Positions 17,498-26,189 of a stretch of 64,000 bases of DNA are shown here, in pieces. The position numbers and the translations under genes are program-made. The first letter of the stretch is position 1. Every line of letters begins with the position of its first letter. The notes below the pieces were generated by a model, which saw nothing but the letters and a program-made list of their open reading frames with translations, did no database searches and was not told where the DNA came from. Source of the DNA: Flagellimonas olearia. GTDB taxonomy: Bacteria; Bacteroidota; Bacteroidia; Flavobacteriales; Flavobacteriaceae. Location of the stretch: NCBI RefSeq assembly GCF_009184425.1, contig NZ_WELG01000002.1:1302001-1366000 (forward strand). Direction: 5' to 3'.

Positions 17498-20206
17498 ATG
17501 GCAGGAAACCCAACAATACGACTTAACAAAGTTCTCAGGGAATTGAACATTTCGCTTGATCGAGCAGTGGACTACCTTTCCTCAAAAGGTCATGAGGTAG
17601 AGGCGCGTCCCACTACAAAGATCACGGACGAAGTGTATCAAGTACTGTTGGATGAGTTCCAAACGGATAAGAGTAAAAAGGTAGCTTCCAAGGAGGTCGG
17701 TGAAGAAAAGCGCAAGGAGAAGGAAGCCATCAGGGTCCAGATGGAACAGGAACAGGAAGAACGCAGACTGGCTAGGGAGAAAAGAGAGGCAGAACAGCAG
17801 GTGATCAAGGCCAAAGCGGAACTTGCAGGTCCAAAGACCGTGGGCAAGATAGATTTGGACCAAAAGCCGGAAACGCCCAAAGAAAAGGAAAAGGAAGAGG
17901 AACCCAAAGTGGTGGTGGAAGCGCCCAAAGTGGAAGTGGAAGCTCCCAAAAAAGAGGAGACCGCTCCTGTCAAAGAGGTCAAGGAGGTCAAAAAGGTAGA
18001 GGTAAAAGAGGAGAAGGAAGAAGCGCCAGCGGAGTCCGGTACCATTAAGACCCAATACAAGAAACTATCCGGCCCGAAAATTACGGGAGATAAGATAGAC
18101 CTTTCGCAATTCAACAAGCCCAAAAAGAAGAAGGAAGATCAGAAAAAATCCGATGCCAACGGATCTGATAACAGTGCCGATAGAAGAAAGCGAAGGAAAC
18201 GGATTGTAAAAAACGATTCCCAATCTGGCGGAGGACGTCCAAATAGGGGCAACGGGCCAGGTAGAAGAGGTGCTCCAAGAGGAGCTGTTCCCAAAGTGGA
18301 GCCTACCGAGGAAGAAGTACAAAAACAAGTGCGGGAAACCTTGGAAAAACTCCAAGGGAAATCCAGCAAGGGCAAAGGTGCCAAATATAGAAGGGAGAAA
18401 AGGGACCAACACCGTCAACAGACCGAAAAGGACCTCGAACAACAAGAACTGGAGAGCAAGATTCTCAAGGTAACGGAGTTTGTTACCGTGAACGAGGTGG
18501 CCACCATGATGGATGTGTCCACCACCAAGATCATCTCCGCTTGTATGTCCTTGGGGATCATGGTGACCATGAACCAGCGTTTGGATGCCGAGACCCTTTC
18601 CATCGTTGCTGATGAATTTGGGTACGAAGTGGAGTTTGTCACTGCGGAAATCGAGGAGACCATTGAGGAGGTGGAAGATGCACCGGAAGATATGGTGCCA
18701 AGAGCTCCCATTGTTACCGTAATGGGTCACGTGGACCACGGTAAAACCTCTTTGTTGGATTATGTCAGGGAAGAAAATGTGATTGCCGGAGAAAGTGGAG
18801 GCATTACCCAGCACATTGGTGCTTATGGGGTGACACTGGAAAACGGACAACGGATCACCTTTTTGGATACACCGGGTCACGAGGCGTTTACCGCAATGCG
18901 GGCACGTGGAGCCCAGGTTACCGATATTGCCATCATTGTAATTGCGGCGGATGACGATATCATGCCACAGACCAAGGAGGCCATTAGCCATGCCCAAGCG
19001 GCTGGGGTGCCCATTGTGTTTGCCATAAACAAAGTGGATAAGCCTACCGCCAACCCAGATAAGATCAAAGAAGGCCTTGCCCAAATGAACCTTTTGGTGG
19101 AAGATTGGGGAGGTAAGATCCAATCCCATGATATATCGGCCAAAACAGGTCAGGGTGTCAAGGAATTGTTGGAAAAAGTATTATTGGAAGCAGAACTGCT
19201 GGAACTCAAAGCCAATCCGGATAGATTGGCCTCAGGTACCGTAGTGGAGGCCTTTTTGGACAAAGGGCGAGGATATGTTTCCACCATTTTGGTCCAAACC
19301 GGTACCTTAAAGATCGGGGATTATGTATTGGCCGGAACCTGTAGTGGTAAAGTAAGGGCCATGCAGGATGAACGAGGTAAAAATGTGAAAAAAGCAGGAC
19401 CTGCCACACCTATTTCAATCTTGGGATTGGATGGGGCGCCGCAGGCAGGGGACCGATTCAATGTGTTGGAAGATGAACGGGAAGCAAAACAGATTGCGGC
19501 CAAACGTTCCCAGTTGCAGCGTGAGCAGTCTGTAAGGACACAGCGACACATTACCTTGGACGAAATTGGAAGACGAATCGCATTGGGTGATTTCAAAGAG
19601 CTCAACATTATCCTTAAAGGGGATGTGGACGGTTCTGTGGAGGCCTTGACGGATTCCTTCCAAAAACTGTCAACGGATGAGATCCAAGTGAATATCATCC
19701 ACAAAGGTGTGGGGGCCATCACGGAATCCGATGTGTTGTTGGCCAGTGCCTCCGATGCGATTATTATTGGATTCAACGTTAGGCCAATGGGCAACGCCCG
19801 TATCGTGGCGGAGAAGGAAGAGATCGATATCAGGACCTATTCCATCATCTACGATGCCATCAATGATCTGAAAGACGCCATGGAGGGTATGCTTTCACCG
19901 GTGATGAAAGAAGAGGTGACCGGAAACGCCGAGATCAGGGAAACCTTCAAGATTTCCAAGATCGGGACCATTGCAGGTTGTATGGTCACCAGTGGAAAGA
20001 TTTTCAGAAACTCACAGATTAGACTTATCCGTGACGGAGTGGTCGTCTTTACAGGCGAATTGGCATCCTTGAAACGATTCAAGGACGATGTGAAGGAAGT
20101 TTCCAAAGGCTACGATTGTGGTCTTCAGATCAAAAACTACAATGATATCCGGGAGGGCGATATTGTAGAAGCCTTCCAAGAGGTGGCCGTGAAGAAAAAA
20201 CTCTAA
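17498..20206 (+). CDS. infB: Translation initiation factor IF-2
   Basis: 902 residues. A long lysine/glutamate-rich low-complexity region (about 55-290) follows the N-terminal IF2N module ([20 protein letters not shown]). A second IF2N-like segment lies near 325-385. The GTPase domain has [12 protein letters not shown] (G1), DTPGHEAF (G3), NKVDK (G4) and SAK (G5). The C-terminal domains bind initiator tRNA. The gene closes the rimP-nusA-infB operon and is followed by a clear terminator. The repetitive linker explains several spurious long frames on the opposite strand. Confidence 0.98.
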   Translation: MAGNPTIRLNKVLRELNISLDRAVDYLSSKGHEVEARPTTKITDEVYQVLLDEFQTDKSKKVASKEVGEEKRKEKEAIRVQMEQEQEERRLAREKREAEQQVIKAKAELAGPKTVGKIDLDQKPETPKEKEKEEEPKVVVEAPKVEVEAPKKEETAPVKEVKEVKKVEVKEEKEEAPAESGTIKTQYKKLSGPKITGDKIDLSQFNKPKKKKEDQKKSDANGSDNSADRRKRRKRIVKNDSQSGGGRPNRGNGPGRRGAPRGAVPKVEPTEEEVQKQVRETLEKLQGKSSKGKGAKYRREKRDQHRQQTEKDLEQQELESKILKVTEFVTVNEVATMMDVSTTKIISACMSLGIMVTMNQRLDAETLSIVADEFGYEVEFVTAEIEETIEEVEDAPEDMVPRAPIVTVMGHVDHGKTSLLDYVREENVIAGESGGITQHIGAYGVTLENGQRITFLDTPGHEAFTAMRARGAQVTDIAIIVIAADDDIMPQTKEAISHAQAAGVPIVFAINKVDKPTANPDKIKEGLAQMNLLVEDWGGKIQSHDISAKTGQGVKELLEKVLLEAELLELKANPDRLASGTVVEAFLDKGRGYVSTILVQTGTLKIGDYVLAGTCSGKVRAMQDERGKNVKKAGPATPISILGLDGAPQAGDRFNVLEDEREAKQIAAKRSQLQREQSVRTQRHITLDEIGRRIALGDFKELNIILKGDVDGSVEALTDSFQKLSTDEIQVNIIHKGVGAITESDVLLASASDAIIIGFNVRPMGNARIVAEKEEIDIRTYSIIYDAINDLKDAMEGMLSPVMKEEVTGNAEIRETFKISKIGTIAGCMVTSGKIFRNSQIRLIRDGVVVFTGELASLKRFKDDVKEVSKGYDCGLQIKNYNDIREGDIVEAFQEVAVKKKL

Positions 20207-20230
20207 GAGTTTACCGATAAATAGATAAAT

Positions 20231-20260
20231 AAAAAATCCCGTCTTGTACGGGATTTTTTT
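20231..20260 (+). terminator. Intrinsic terminator after infB
   Basis: AAAAAATCCCGT at 20231-20242 and ACGGGATTTTTT at 20248-20259 form a perfect stem around CTTGT, ending in a run of seven Ts. It lies 25 bases after the infB stop and separates the core operon from the accessory island. Confidence 0.9.
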
Positions 20261-20321
20261 ATTTGGGGCCGTTTAGTTCGGTGCAAGGAGCACGGCATCC
20301 GGACACCCACAATTTTCCAAT

Positions 20322-20373
20322 CCATCAATTGAAAATACCCATCCGTCAATTGGTAAGGGCCACCCATCAATTA
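20322..20373 (+). repeat. Three 21-bp-spaced direct repeats upstream of the metallopeptidase gene
   Basis: CCATCAATTG at 20322, CCGTCAATTG at 20343 and CCATCAATTA at 20364 recur at exactly 21 bases, two helical turns, so they face the same side of the DNA. The spacing fits tandem binding of a dimeric direct-repeat reader such as a LytTR regulator. The array ends 27 bases before a -7-like TACTTTTTG at 20401, placing the last copy next to the -33 region, a typical activator position. The repeats are seen directly; the regulator is inferred. Confidence 0.55.
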
Positions 20374-20445
20374 TAAATAATTTCTTTCAAGGAATGAAGG
20401 TACTTTTTGATGGATGAAATCACTCCACCCTAAATCCATTGACCT

Positions 20446-22377
20446 ATGAACAAAAACTACATTCCAACCCTGATCGTGATCGTATTGGGAATCATGATCC
20501 AATCCTGCGAAAAAGAGAATCCCCCGCTTCAAGAAAAAGACCAAACGGTGGATACGGACAATGCCAAGATCATTATGGGTGATTCCTTGGAAATCCCCTA
20601 TACGGTCGCCAATATGCAAACGGCCTTTGACAATCTTATCTTCAATCTAAAGAAAAACTCCAAGACCAGTAAGCTGGCAAAGACCTTTAAAGATGGGGAT
20701 GATATTGAGATACTCCCATCCCATTACTATTATCGTTTTTTGCCCAAGGACAGTCTGGAACACGATTGGTTGGTCAATGATACCATCCTCCAAGTGTCCA
20801 ACATACCCCTGCACCTAAAGGTGGTGGAGGAAGGGGATTATTACGACGACCCGGACCTAGAGGGGGATGAGAACCCAGGAGACCTCGCTTACCTCTATGC
20901 CGTGGTGCCCTACGACCATCCCGTTCCCGAAAACATACACAAAGAATTGTTGGATACCTATTATTTTGCACCTGAACAGTCCAAAGAGGAGCCGGTGGAG
21001 GGTGAAGTAGCGGTGAAACAGCCTGTGAACAAGACCACCAAGGACATTCTCAATGTTGATGAAAATGGGGAGGTTTTTGAATACTTGGAACTCGAGGCAC
21101 TGAAGTTGACCAACAACCTGGACGAGGACGAACTGGCGGTATTGCGGTTTTACCTGCCCAACGATACCACGGCCACCCTGTACAGTTATGATCAAGCGGC
21201 CCAATTGGGGTGCGAGCAAAAACAACTGATCTTGGACCTGAACTCCATAGATGCCCTATTGGAACAGGAGACCTTGGCCAACCGGAGCAAATGGAACCCC
21301 AGCGGAACCATTACCGTACGGGAAGATGTAGTGAACAAAACAGTGGGTGTTGTAGGTGCCGAGGTGAAGGTGCGCAAATGGGGTTTGGTAGTGATCAAAC
21401 GTGCGCGTACCAACCACAAAGGCGAGTTCCGTACCAGTAGCACCAGCACCAAACGGGTAAAGTATGCCGTGTATTTTCAGAATAAAGACCGAAAATTTAA
21501 AGTAAAAGCAGGCACCAGCCTTGTAGATGCCAAACACCGGGGTACCAGTACCTATAAAAAGCAGTCATGGAGCCAACATTTTTCTTCGGGCAGGGGGCAG
21601 TTTTATGCATTGGTGCACAACGCCGCCTATGATTTTTACGATAGGGCTGTGGCCAAATTTGGGCTGCATCACCCCAATCAAAGTTGGTTGCGGATAAGTG
21701 CACGATACAACGGTGAAATTTCAGATTCCCGACACAGCGATATCAATGTAAATGGTAAGATTCCTTGGGTGCCAATACTGGCATTGAAATCAGAAGTCCA
21801 AGTAGGAAGATTATCTAAAGGAAGTTATAAAGGGAGTGATCTTATTTATGGGGTAGTGACCCATGAGATGGCCCATGCCAGTCATTACAGGATGGACCGC
21901 AGTTTTTTTCTTAATGTAAATTTTGTAACAAGAAGTTCCAGATGTAAAATGCAAACTTTATCGGAAAGCTGGGCGGAAGGGGTGGAGACCATTGTGACGA
22001 ATGATAGATACCAATTATTGGATAAAAATTACGTGGCGAGTGCTATAGCTCGAGATGATGATGTTGGGACTTTTTATAATTCTAGAAAACAAGATGAATT
22101 TAAAAATGATATTGATGAATATACCCCGATCGTAGCTGATTTAAATGATAATTATAATCAAAGACAAAAACTTAGATTTAGTAATGGAAATCTAAACCCA
22201 AATAGACCAAACGACAGGGTCATGGGATATACTCTAAAGCAAATACAATCTGCTTTGAATACATCAAGAGGCGTCCACACATGGAAAGAGCGATTAAAAA
22301 AGCTATATAATAATTCAACGGAAATGTTTATGGATGAGTTGTTCAATGAGTATATGTACAATCGAAATTGTGATTAA
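20446..22377 (+). CDS. Lipoprotein zinc-metallopeptidase-like protein (HEMAH), full-length copy
   Basis: 643 residues. The signal ends in IMIQSC (cysteine 21), so it is a lipoprotein. Residues 22-280 are acidic and unrecognised. Residues about 285-375 look like a carboxypeptidase-regulatory or Ig-like beta domain (SGTITVRED, VGAEVKVRKWG, ARTNHKGEF). The C-terminal module has THEMAHASH with HExxH at 473-477 and ESWAEGVE with Glu511, 34 residues on, a plausible third zinc ligand of a gluzincin. It ends LFNEYMYNRNCD. The small lipoprotein gene starts one base after the stop. GC drops sharply near 21.8 kb (hand counts: 30/60 at 21301-21360, 13/60 at 22141-22200), suggesting a transplanted C-terminal part. 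Peptidase activity is predicted, not shown. Confidence 0.75.
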   Translation: MNKNYIPTLIVIVLGIMIQSCEKENPPLQEKDQTVDTDNAKIIMGDSLEIPYTVANMQTAFDNLIFNLKKNSKTSKLAKTFKDGDDIEILPSHYYYRFLPKDSLEHDWLVNDTILQVSNIPLHLKVVEEGDYYDDPDLEGDENPGDLAYLYAVVPYDHPVPENIHKELLDTYYFAPEQSKEEPVEGEVAVKQPVNKTTKDILNVDENGEVFEYLELEALKLTNNLDEDELAVLRFYLPNDTTATLYSYDQAAQLGCEQKQLILDLNSIDALLEQETLANRSKWNPSGTITVREDVVNKTVGVVGAEVKVRKWGLVVIKRARTNHKGEFRTSSTSTKRVKYAVYFQNKDRKFKVKAGTSLVDAKHRGTSTYKKQSWSQHFSSGRGQFYALVHNAAYDFYDRAVAKFGLHHPNQSWLRISARYNGEISDSRHSDINVNGKIPWVPILALKSEVQVGRLSKGSYKGSDLIYGVVTHEMAHASHYRMDRSFFLNVNFVTRSSRCKMQTLSESWAEGVETIVTNDRYQLLDKNYVASAIARDDDVGTFYNSRKQDEFKNDIDEYTPIVADLNDNYNQRQKLRFSNGNLNPNRPNDRVMGYTLKQIQSALNTSRGVHTWKERLKKLYNNSTEMFMDELFNEYMYNRNCD

Positions 22378-22378
22378 A

Positions 22379-22786
22379 ATGAAAGCAATCAAGACAATAT
22401 GTATTCTTTTATTCTGCCTTTTATCCTGTTCTCCAGAGGATAGTGATATTGTGACATTTAGAATGTTTAATGATACGAATCATCAAGTAAAATTATTGGC
22501 TTTTAATAAAGTCAGTAAGGCAATGGTCGATGAAATAAATATTTCATCAAAGGGTATTTATGCTATCAAGAAAAATAGGGGTAATTCTGGAAATTTTATC
22601 AGTGAAGCTTTTTACTCCTCCAATAATGTAGACTCAATAAGAATGATTTTTAATGCAAACAAGGTGCATGTCTTTTTGCAGACAATTGAAAATAACGACA
22701 TCTTTTTTGGAGACCAAAATCGAGAGTTTCGTATAACAAACGAGTACTATTCTATGGCAATGGTTTGCAGTGCCGAATGCGAGTGA
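22379..22786 (+). CDS. Small lipoprotein, island family A (copy 1)
   Basis: 135 residues from the ATG at 22379, one base after the metallopeptidase stop; longer in-frame starts overlap that gene and lack a signal. The signal ends in FCLLSC, so it is lipid-anchored. A compact beta-rich domain follows, with FRMFNDTNHQVKLLAF near the start and REFRITNEYYSMAMVC near the end. The gene at 23529 is a diverged paralogue with REYRITNEDFSKGMEC in the same place. No known domain is recognised. Its tight coupling to the metallopeptidase suggests a partner, inhibitor or self-protection role; this is inference. Confidence 0.7.
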   Translation: MKAIKTICILLFCLLSCSPEDSDIVTFRMFNDTNHQVKLLAFNKVSKAMVDEINISSKGIYAIKKNRGNSGNFISEAFYSSNNVDSIRMIFNANKVHVFLQTIENNDIFFGDQNREFRITNEYYSMAMVCSAECE

Positions 22787-23090
22787 ATTTCAATTTCTTT
22801 AGTTGCATTTTGTGGATTGTCAAACAACGCCTAAATGTAAATGGACTGTTGGTAAAGTCATTTGACCTTCATTGGTTTTTGGTGGAATTTGAATTATAAG
22901 CAATCATTTCGAATGAGTTGACTTTGGGTTGTTCATTAAAACAAATCCAAGCCTCCTTGAACAATTCACGTGGGCCACATACTTGGAAGGAGAGAATAAA
23001 AAGTCAGCACAGCAATGCTACGGAGAATTATGTAGATGAACTGTTTGGGGTGTACATGTTTGACAATTGTAAATAATAAAACTTTTTTGA
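22787..23090. other. 304-bp stretch without an intact gene
   Basis: The right half (22921-23076) is a remnant of the metallopeptidase C-terminus, annotated separately. The left half, 22787-22920, has no open frame or repeat that I recognise. Confidence 0.6.
22921..23076 (+). pseudogene. Remnant of a metallopeptidase C-terminal module
   Basis: Translation of this stretch gives LKQIQASLNNSRGPHTWKER and then DELFGVYMFDNCK before a TAA at 23074-23076. This matches the end of the full-length protein (LKQIQSALNTSRGVHTWKER ... DELFNEYMYNRNCD). Only about 50 codons survive. The HExxH and SWAEG parts are missing, and an in-frame TAA lies just upstream. A small lipoprotein gene starts 15 bases after the stop, as with the intact copy. 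It is therefore a decayed module that kept its downstream partner. Confidence 0.85.
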
Positions 23091-23519
23091 ATGAAAAAAG
23101 CAGCAATACTTTTTAGTCTTTTTATCATAGTTTCATGCGGCAGTGGACTGGATGGTGAGGAAGAAGTTTATTTCTATACCTTCATTTTAAAAAATGAAAC
23201 AGGCGCCACTGTTGTTATAACAGGAGATTCTCCTGAAAGAGTTGAAGAACTTCAAAATGGCCTTTCTTTTTCTTGTGGATATACTTCAATATCGGGCACA
23301 GCGGTAGGGATTTGTGAGGATTATGTTTTTATTTTTTTTCCTCAGATCAATAAAGGGTATCAGTGTTATGGTGGTTCAGGTGATACTGGCTTGTGTTTTG
23401 AGGGGGGTATGGGGTTATTTACAAAACTTGAAGGGACCATCTTTACCGAAATTGCTCCCCGAACCTATGAATATGTGTTGACCCCCGAACTTTTGGAGGG
23501 TGCTTTTGAATTGCCTTGA
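23091..23519 (+). CDS. Small lipoprotein, island family B (copy 1)
   Basis: 142 residues. The signal ends in FIIVSC; CGSGLDGEE follows. The middle (about 30-115) is cysteine-containing and beta-rich. The end TEIAPRTYEYVLTPELLEG is shared with the gene at 24986, where 68 bases of DNA coding for it differ at a single position, while the middles are strongly diverged. No known domain recognised. It directly follows the module remnant. Confidence 0.7.
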   Translation: MKKAAILFSLFIIVSCGSGLDGEEEVYFYTFILKNETGATVVITGDSPERVEELQNGLSFSCGYTSISGTAVGICEDYVFIFFPQINKGYQCYGGSGDTGLCFEGGMGLFTKLEGTIFTEIAPRTYEYVLTPELLEGAFELP

Positions 23520-23528
23520 TGTGCTGCT

Positions 23529-23930
23529 ATGAAAAGGATTGCCTTGATATGTTGGGTCTTTTTTGTTTCATGTACGGAAACCAGTGAAGACATTTTTTTT
23601 GCACTCCACAACGATACAGATAAAGCTATTGAACTAAGGGCATTTGAAAGCAAAGGTGGAAAGTTGCTGGATGTCATAAACATATTGCCCTTTTCGCAGC
23701 ATCAGCAAAAGCAAACAATTGGTTTTTCGGATACTCAAAGTAGAGCATTTTACTCGGAGTTTGGTGTTGATTCGGTTAGGGTGATATTTGATATGTCAAA
23801 GGTTACCGTGTATACCGGATATAATAACCAAAGTATCAATTTGGAAATCATTTATGGGGATAACCGAGAGTATCGCATAACCAATGAAGATTTTTCAAAA
23901 GGGATGGAATGTAATAATAATTGTAGATGA
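23529..23930 (+). CDS. Small lipoprotein, island family A (copy 2)
   Basis: 133 residues. The signal ends in VFFVSC. It parallels the gene at 22379: ALHNDTDKAIELRAF against FRMFNDTNHQVKLLAF, SRAFYSEFGVDSVRVIF against EAFYSSNNVDSIRMIF, and REYRITNEDF against REFRITNEYY. It ends in NNNCR. The gene lies 9 bases after a family B member. Function unknown; the predicted location is membrane-anchored in the periplasm or at the surface. Confidence 0.7.
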   Translation: MKRIALICWVFFVSCTETSEDIFFALHNDTDKAIELRAFESKGGKLLDVINILPFSQHQQKQTIGFSDTQSRAFYSEFGVDSVRVIFDMSKVTVYTGYNNQSINLEIIYGDNREYRITNEDFSKGMECNNNCR

Positions 23931-23969
23931 AGTTAATTTCCACTTTTTCAGAAAGTTCCGGCCTTTTGA

Positions 23970-24548
23970 TTGTCTTGTTCCCTTCGTGTGACTTCGTTTG
24001 ACAAAGGTACCAATGATAACTGCTTTTATTGCAGTAGTGATGGCATTTACGCCACCACCGTACATGAGCTTACCCATGCGGGCCACCGGGAACTGGACCC
24101 GGGCATGTTCAGTGTATTGCATAGCAAGAACTGCGAGCGGTTGATGCTGCGTGAAAGCTGGGCCGAAGGGGTAGAGACCATTGTGACGAATGATAGGTAT
24201 AAACGTCTAAGCTCAACCTATATTAATCCCACTAACGACAATATAGGGTGGAATTATCAAAGACAAAGAAATACGGTGGATGAAATGACAGAATACACTC
24301 CAATTGTAGCAGATTTGATAGATAACCTAGACCAAAATGAAGTTTTTTCGAATATCTACCCGACAGATCGAGTTAAAAACTATAATCTACAACAAATACA
24401 AAAAGCATTGGATAATTGTAGAACCCTAGATTGTTGGAGAAGTAATCTTAAGAGTTACTATCATAATTCAAGTGAACAGTATTTAAATGAACTCTTTGGT
24501 TATGTGAAAGGAGTTCTTAACAATAACAATCCCAAAAAATGCAAATAA
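23970..24548 (+). CDS. 5'-truncated metallopeptidase C-terminal module (orphan)
   Basis: Up to 192 residues if translation starts at the TTG at 23970; a TGA lies immediately upstream and there is no ATG before the active-site motif. VHELTHAGH has HExxH at 32-36, and RESWAEGVETIVTNDRY puts the putative third ligand at Glu66. TEYTPIVADL and the ending KSYYHNSSEQYLNELF match the full-length gene, with a different tail (NNNNPKKCK). No signal peptide, so it may be untranslated or cytoplasmic, or serve as a donor for recombination. The DNA at 24153-24196 differs from 21964-22007 at only 2 of 44 bases. It overlaps the next lipoprotein gene by 10 bases. Confidence 0.6.
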   Translation: MSCSLRVTSFDKGTNDNCFYCSSDGIYATTVHELTHAGHRELDPGMFSVLHSKNCERLMLRESWAEGVETIVTNDRYKRLSSTYINPTNDNIGWNYQRQRNTVDEMTEYTPIVADLIDNLDQNEVFSNIYPTDRVKNYNLQQIQKALDNCRTLDCWRSNLKSYYHNSSEQYLNELFGYVKGVLNNNNPKKCK

Positions 24549-24970
24549 GACTATTATTATCATTGATGCTGATTGTAATGCTTAATGCATGTACAGACGA
24601 ACCAGATTTAATTCAATTCTCAGTAAGTATCAAAAATAGCACTGATAAAACATTTGAAATACGGTGTTTTAGTCAAGGTAAACTACAGGTTCAAAAAAGT
24701 CTGAGTCAGGGTGAAGCTAAAAATATTTGCACCTACACTTCAGAATTCTTTATTGGACTTGCCGGATGCCAAAAAGATTCTGTGGTAGTGGAATTCAATA
24801 ATTCAAAAGGGTACATTGATATACGCTTAGGCAACAATCTAAACGAATACCGTTTTTTGGACAATAAATCCATATTTATTCAAGGAAATGGCTTCCAAAA
24901 TGTAGGTAACGAGTATGAATTTTCAATCACTCAACAGGATTTCGAAAACGCTTTTGAACTGCCAAAGTAG
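24539..24970 (+). CDS. Small lipoprotein, island family C
   Basis: 143 residues. The signal ends in IVMLNAC. The body contains FSVSIKNSTDKTFEIRCF, reminiscent of family A, and ends YEFSITQQDFENAFELPK, reminiscent of family B (EGAFELP). It thus links the two families into one diversified group. It starts inside the end of the truncated metallopeptidase module, so the two would be translationally coupled. No known domain recognised. Confidence 0.7.
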   Translation: MQIRLLLSLMLIVMLNACTDEPDLIQFSVSIKNSTDKTFEIRCFSQGKLQVQKSLSQGEAKNICTYTSEFFIGLAGCQKDSVVVEFNNSKGYIDIRLGNNLNEYRFLDNKSIFIQGNGFQNVGNEYEFSITQQDFENAFELPK

Positions 24971-24985
24971 TAGAACAAAGATAGG

Positions 24986-25420
24986 ATGAGAAAAACAGCA
25001 ACATTTTTTGCTCTATTAACTGCAGTTTCATGCGGCAGTGGTCTGGATGGAGAAGAGAAAATGTTTACATATACTTTTATTTTGAGAAAAGAGACTGGTC
25101 AAGATTTAAGTATTACCGGAGATTTTGGGCCAAGAAATGAAGTGGTGGCGACAGGTGAGATATTTACCTGTGCATATGTAGGGTCGGTTAGCGATGCTGG
25201 CGGTTTTTGCTCAAGCTTTTTAGAAATAGTAGATATTGAAAAAGTTAAGGGTTATCGTTGTTTCGGAAAGGCTTCGCAAATAGAGGGATTTTGTTTTGTT
25301 GAGGACGCAAGAGTGTTCACAAGGATTGGTAATACCATTTTCACTGAAATTGCTCCCCGAACCTATGAATATGTGCTGACCCCCGAACTTTTGGAGGGTG
25401 CTTTTGAATTGCCAGGATAA
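24986..25420 (+). CDS. Small lipoprotein, island family B (copy 2)
   Basis: 144 residues. The signal ends in LTAVSC and CGSGLDGEE follows, as in the gene at 23091. The last 22 codons are nearly identical at DNA level to that gene, while residues about 30-115 differ strongly (for example several extra cysteines: CAYVG, FCSSF, YRCFG). This mosaic pattern suggests recombination at conserved ends around a diversifying core. Function unknown. Confidence 0.7.
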   Translation: MRKTATFFALLTAVSCGSGLDGEEKMFTYTFILRKETGQDLSITGDFGPRNEVVATGEIFTCAYVGSVSDAGGFCSSFLEIVDIEKVKGYRCFGKASQIEGFCFVEDARVFTRIGNTIFTEIAPRTYEYVLTPELLEGAFELPG

Positions 25421-25432
25421 ATACGGTAACCT

Positions 25433-26125
25433 ATGAAAAGAATATGTATTGCTATGGGTTGTTTTGTCTTTTGGTTCTCTTTAAAGGCGCAAGAACAAAC
25501 AACTCTGGAAATTGAAAAGCCGTTCAAGGCCATTACGTTTGATCTGTTGTCCCCTTTATACCCGAGGCGGCTTCTAAGTTCTAGTGAAAGTTCTTCACAC
25601 TTGACCCGATGGAGAATTGGCTACCAACACCAATTGAACCAAAGATGGGGCATAGGTGCCGATTTCGGTTACGGAAACAAAAGTTTGGCCGTTTTTAAGG
25701 AAAGAGAGCATTATAGGTTGTATGAGTTTAGGTCAGAAATTCTATACCTACCTCTGCAACAAAGTAGGATAAAGGTATATTTTTCCTTTCAGCCCTTTTA
25801 TATTCTACATACTGAGACGCTACTGAACAAATCAGTTTTTGCTGAAGGAATGGGCAGGGTCAGCTTCGATCGGGCAGATTATAAAAGAATCAAATATGGT
25901 TTTACGTTCAACTATGGTTTTCTCTTTCCAATATTTCCTTCAATAAGGCTCAATGTTTATACGGGAGGGGGTTTAAAGAGGAGGGAAAACGACTATGCAT
26001 CATTCGTTAATCTTGCCCCGAGTCCATATGATGAAGACCATTTTCCACCTTACTTCGATTCATATGAACCATTGACCGAATTTGAATTTTCATTTGGAAT
26101 GAAAGCTTACTTTTTCCTTAAATAA
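25433..26125 (+). CDS. Predicted outer-membrane beta-barrel protein
   Basis: 230 residues. A signal peptide ends near SLKAQ. The mature part alternates aromatic and polar residues in strand-sized stretches (RWRIGYQHQLNQRWGIGADF, FEFSFGMKAYFFLK) and ends in an aromatic-rich strand, as expected for a small barrel. It starts 12 bases after the last island lipoprotein, so it may belong to the same transcript. Whether it works with the lipoproteins or is a separate gene is not clear. Confidence 0.6.
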   Translation: MKRICIAMGCFVFWFSLKAQEQTTLEIEKPFKAITFDLLSPLYPRRLLSSSESSSHLTRWRIGYQHQLNQRWGIGADFGYGNKSLAVFKEREHYRLYEFRSEILYLPLQQSRIKVYFSFQPFYILHTETLLNKSVFAEGMGRVSFDRADYKRIKYGFTFNYGFLFPIFPSIRLNVYTGGGLKRRENDYASFVNLAPSPYDEDHFPPYFDSYEPLTEFEFSFGMKAYFFLK

Positions 26126-26189
26126 ATATCCGGGATATGGCAGAGTGAAGCCTTATGTGTTCATTGCGCCGATGCGGATGGGAGTATTG

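Noticed and set aside
18065-19129. 354-codon open frame on the minus strand within infB
   Set aside because: Antisense shadow of infB; low-complexity histidine/glycine/phenylalanine-rich product with no domain.
20322-20373. Possible CRISPR array
   Set aside because: Units are about 10 bases in a 21-base period with only three copies and no cas genes; regulator sites fit better.
20264-26126. Mobile element carrying the lipoprotein island
   Set aside because: No transposase, integrase, terminal inverted repeats or target duplication could be seen, so only an island is claimed, not a mobile element.
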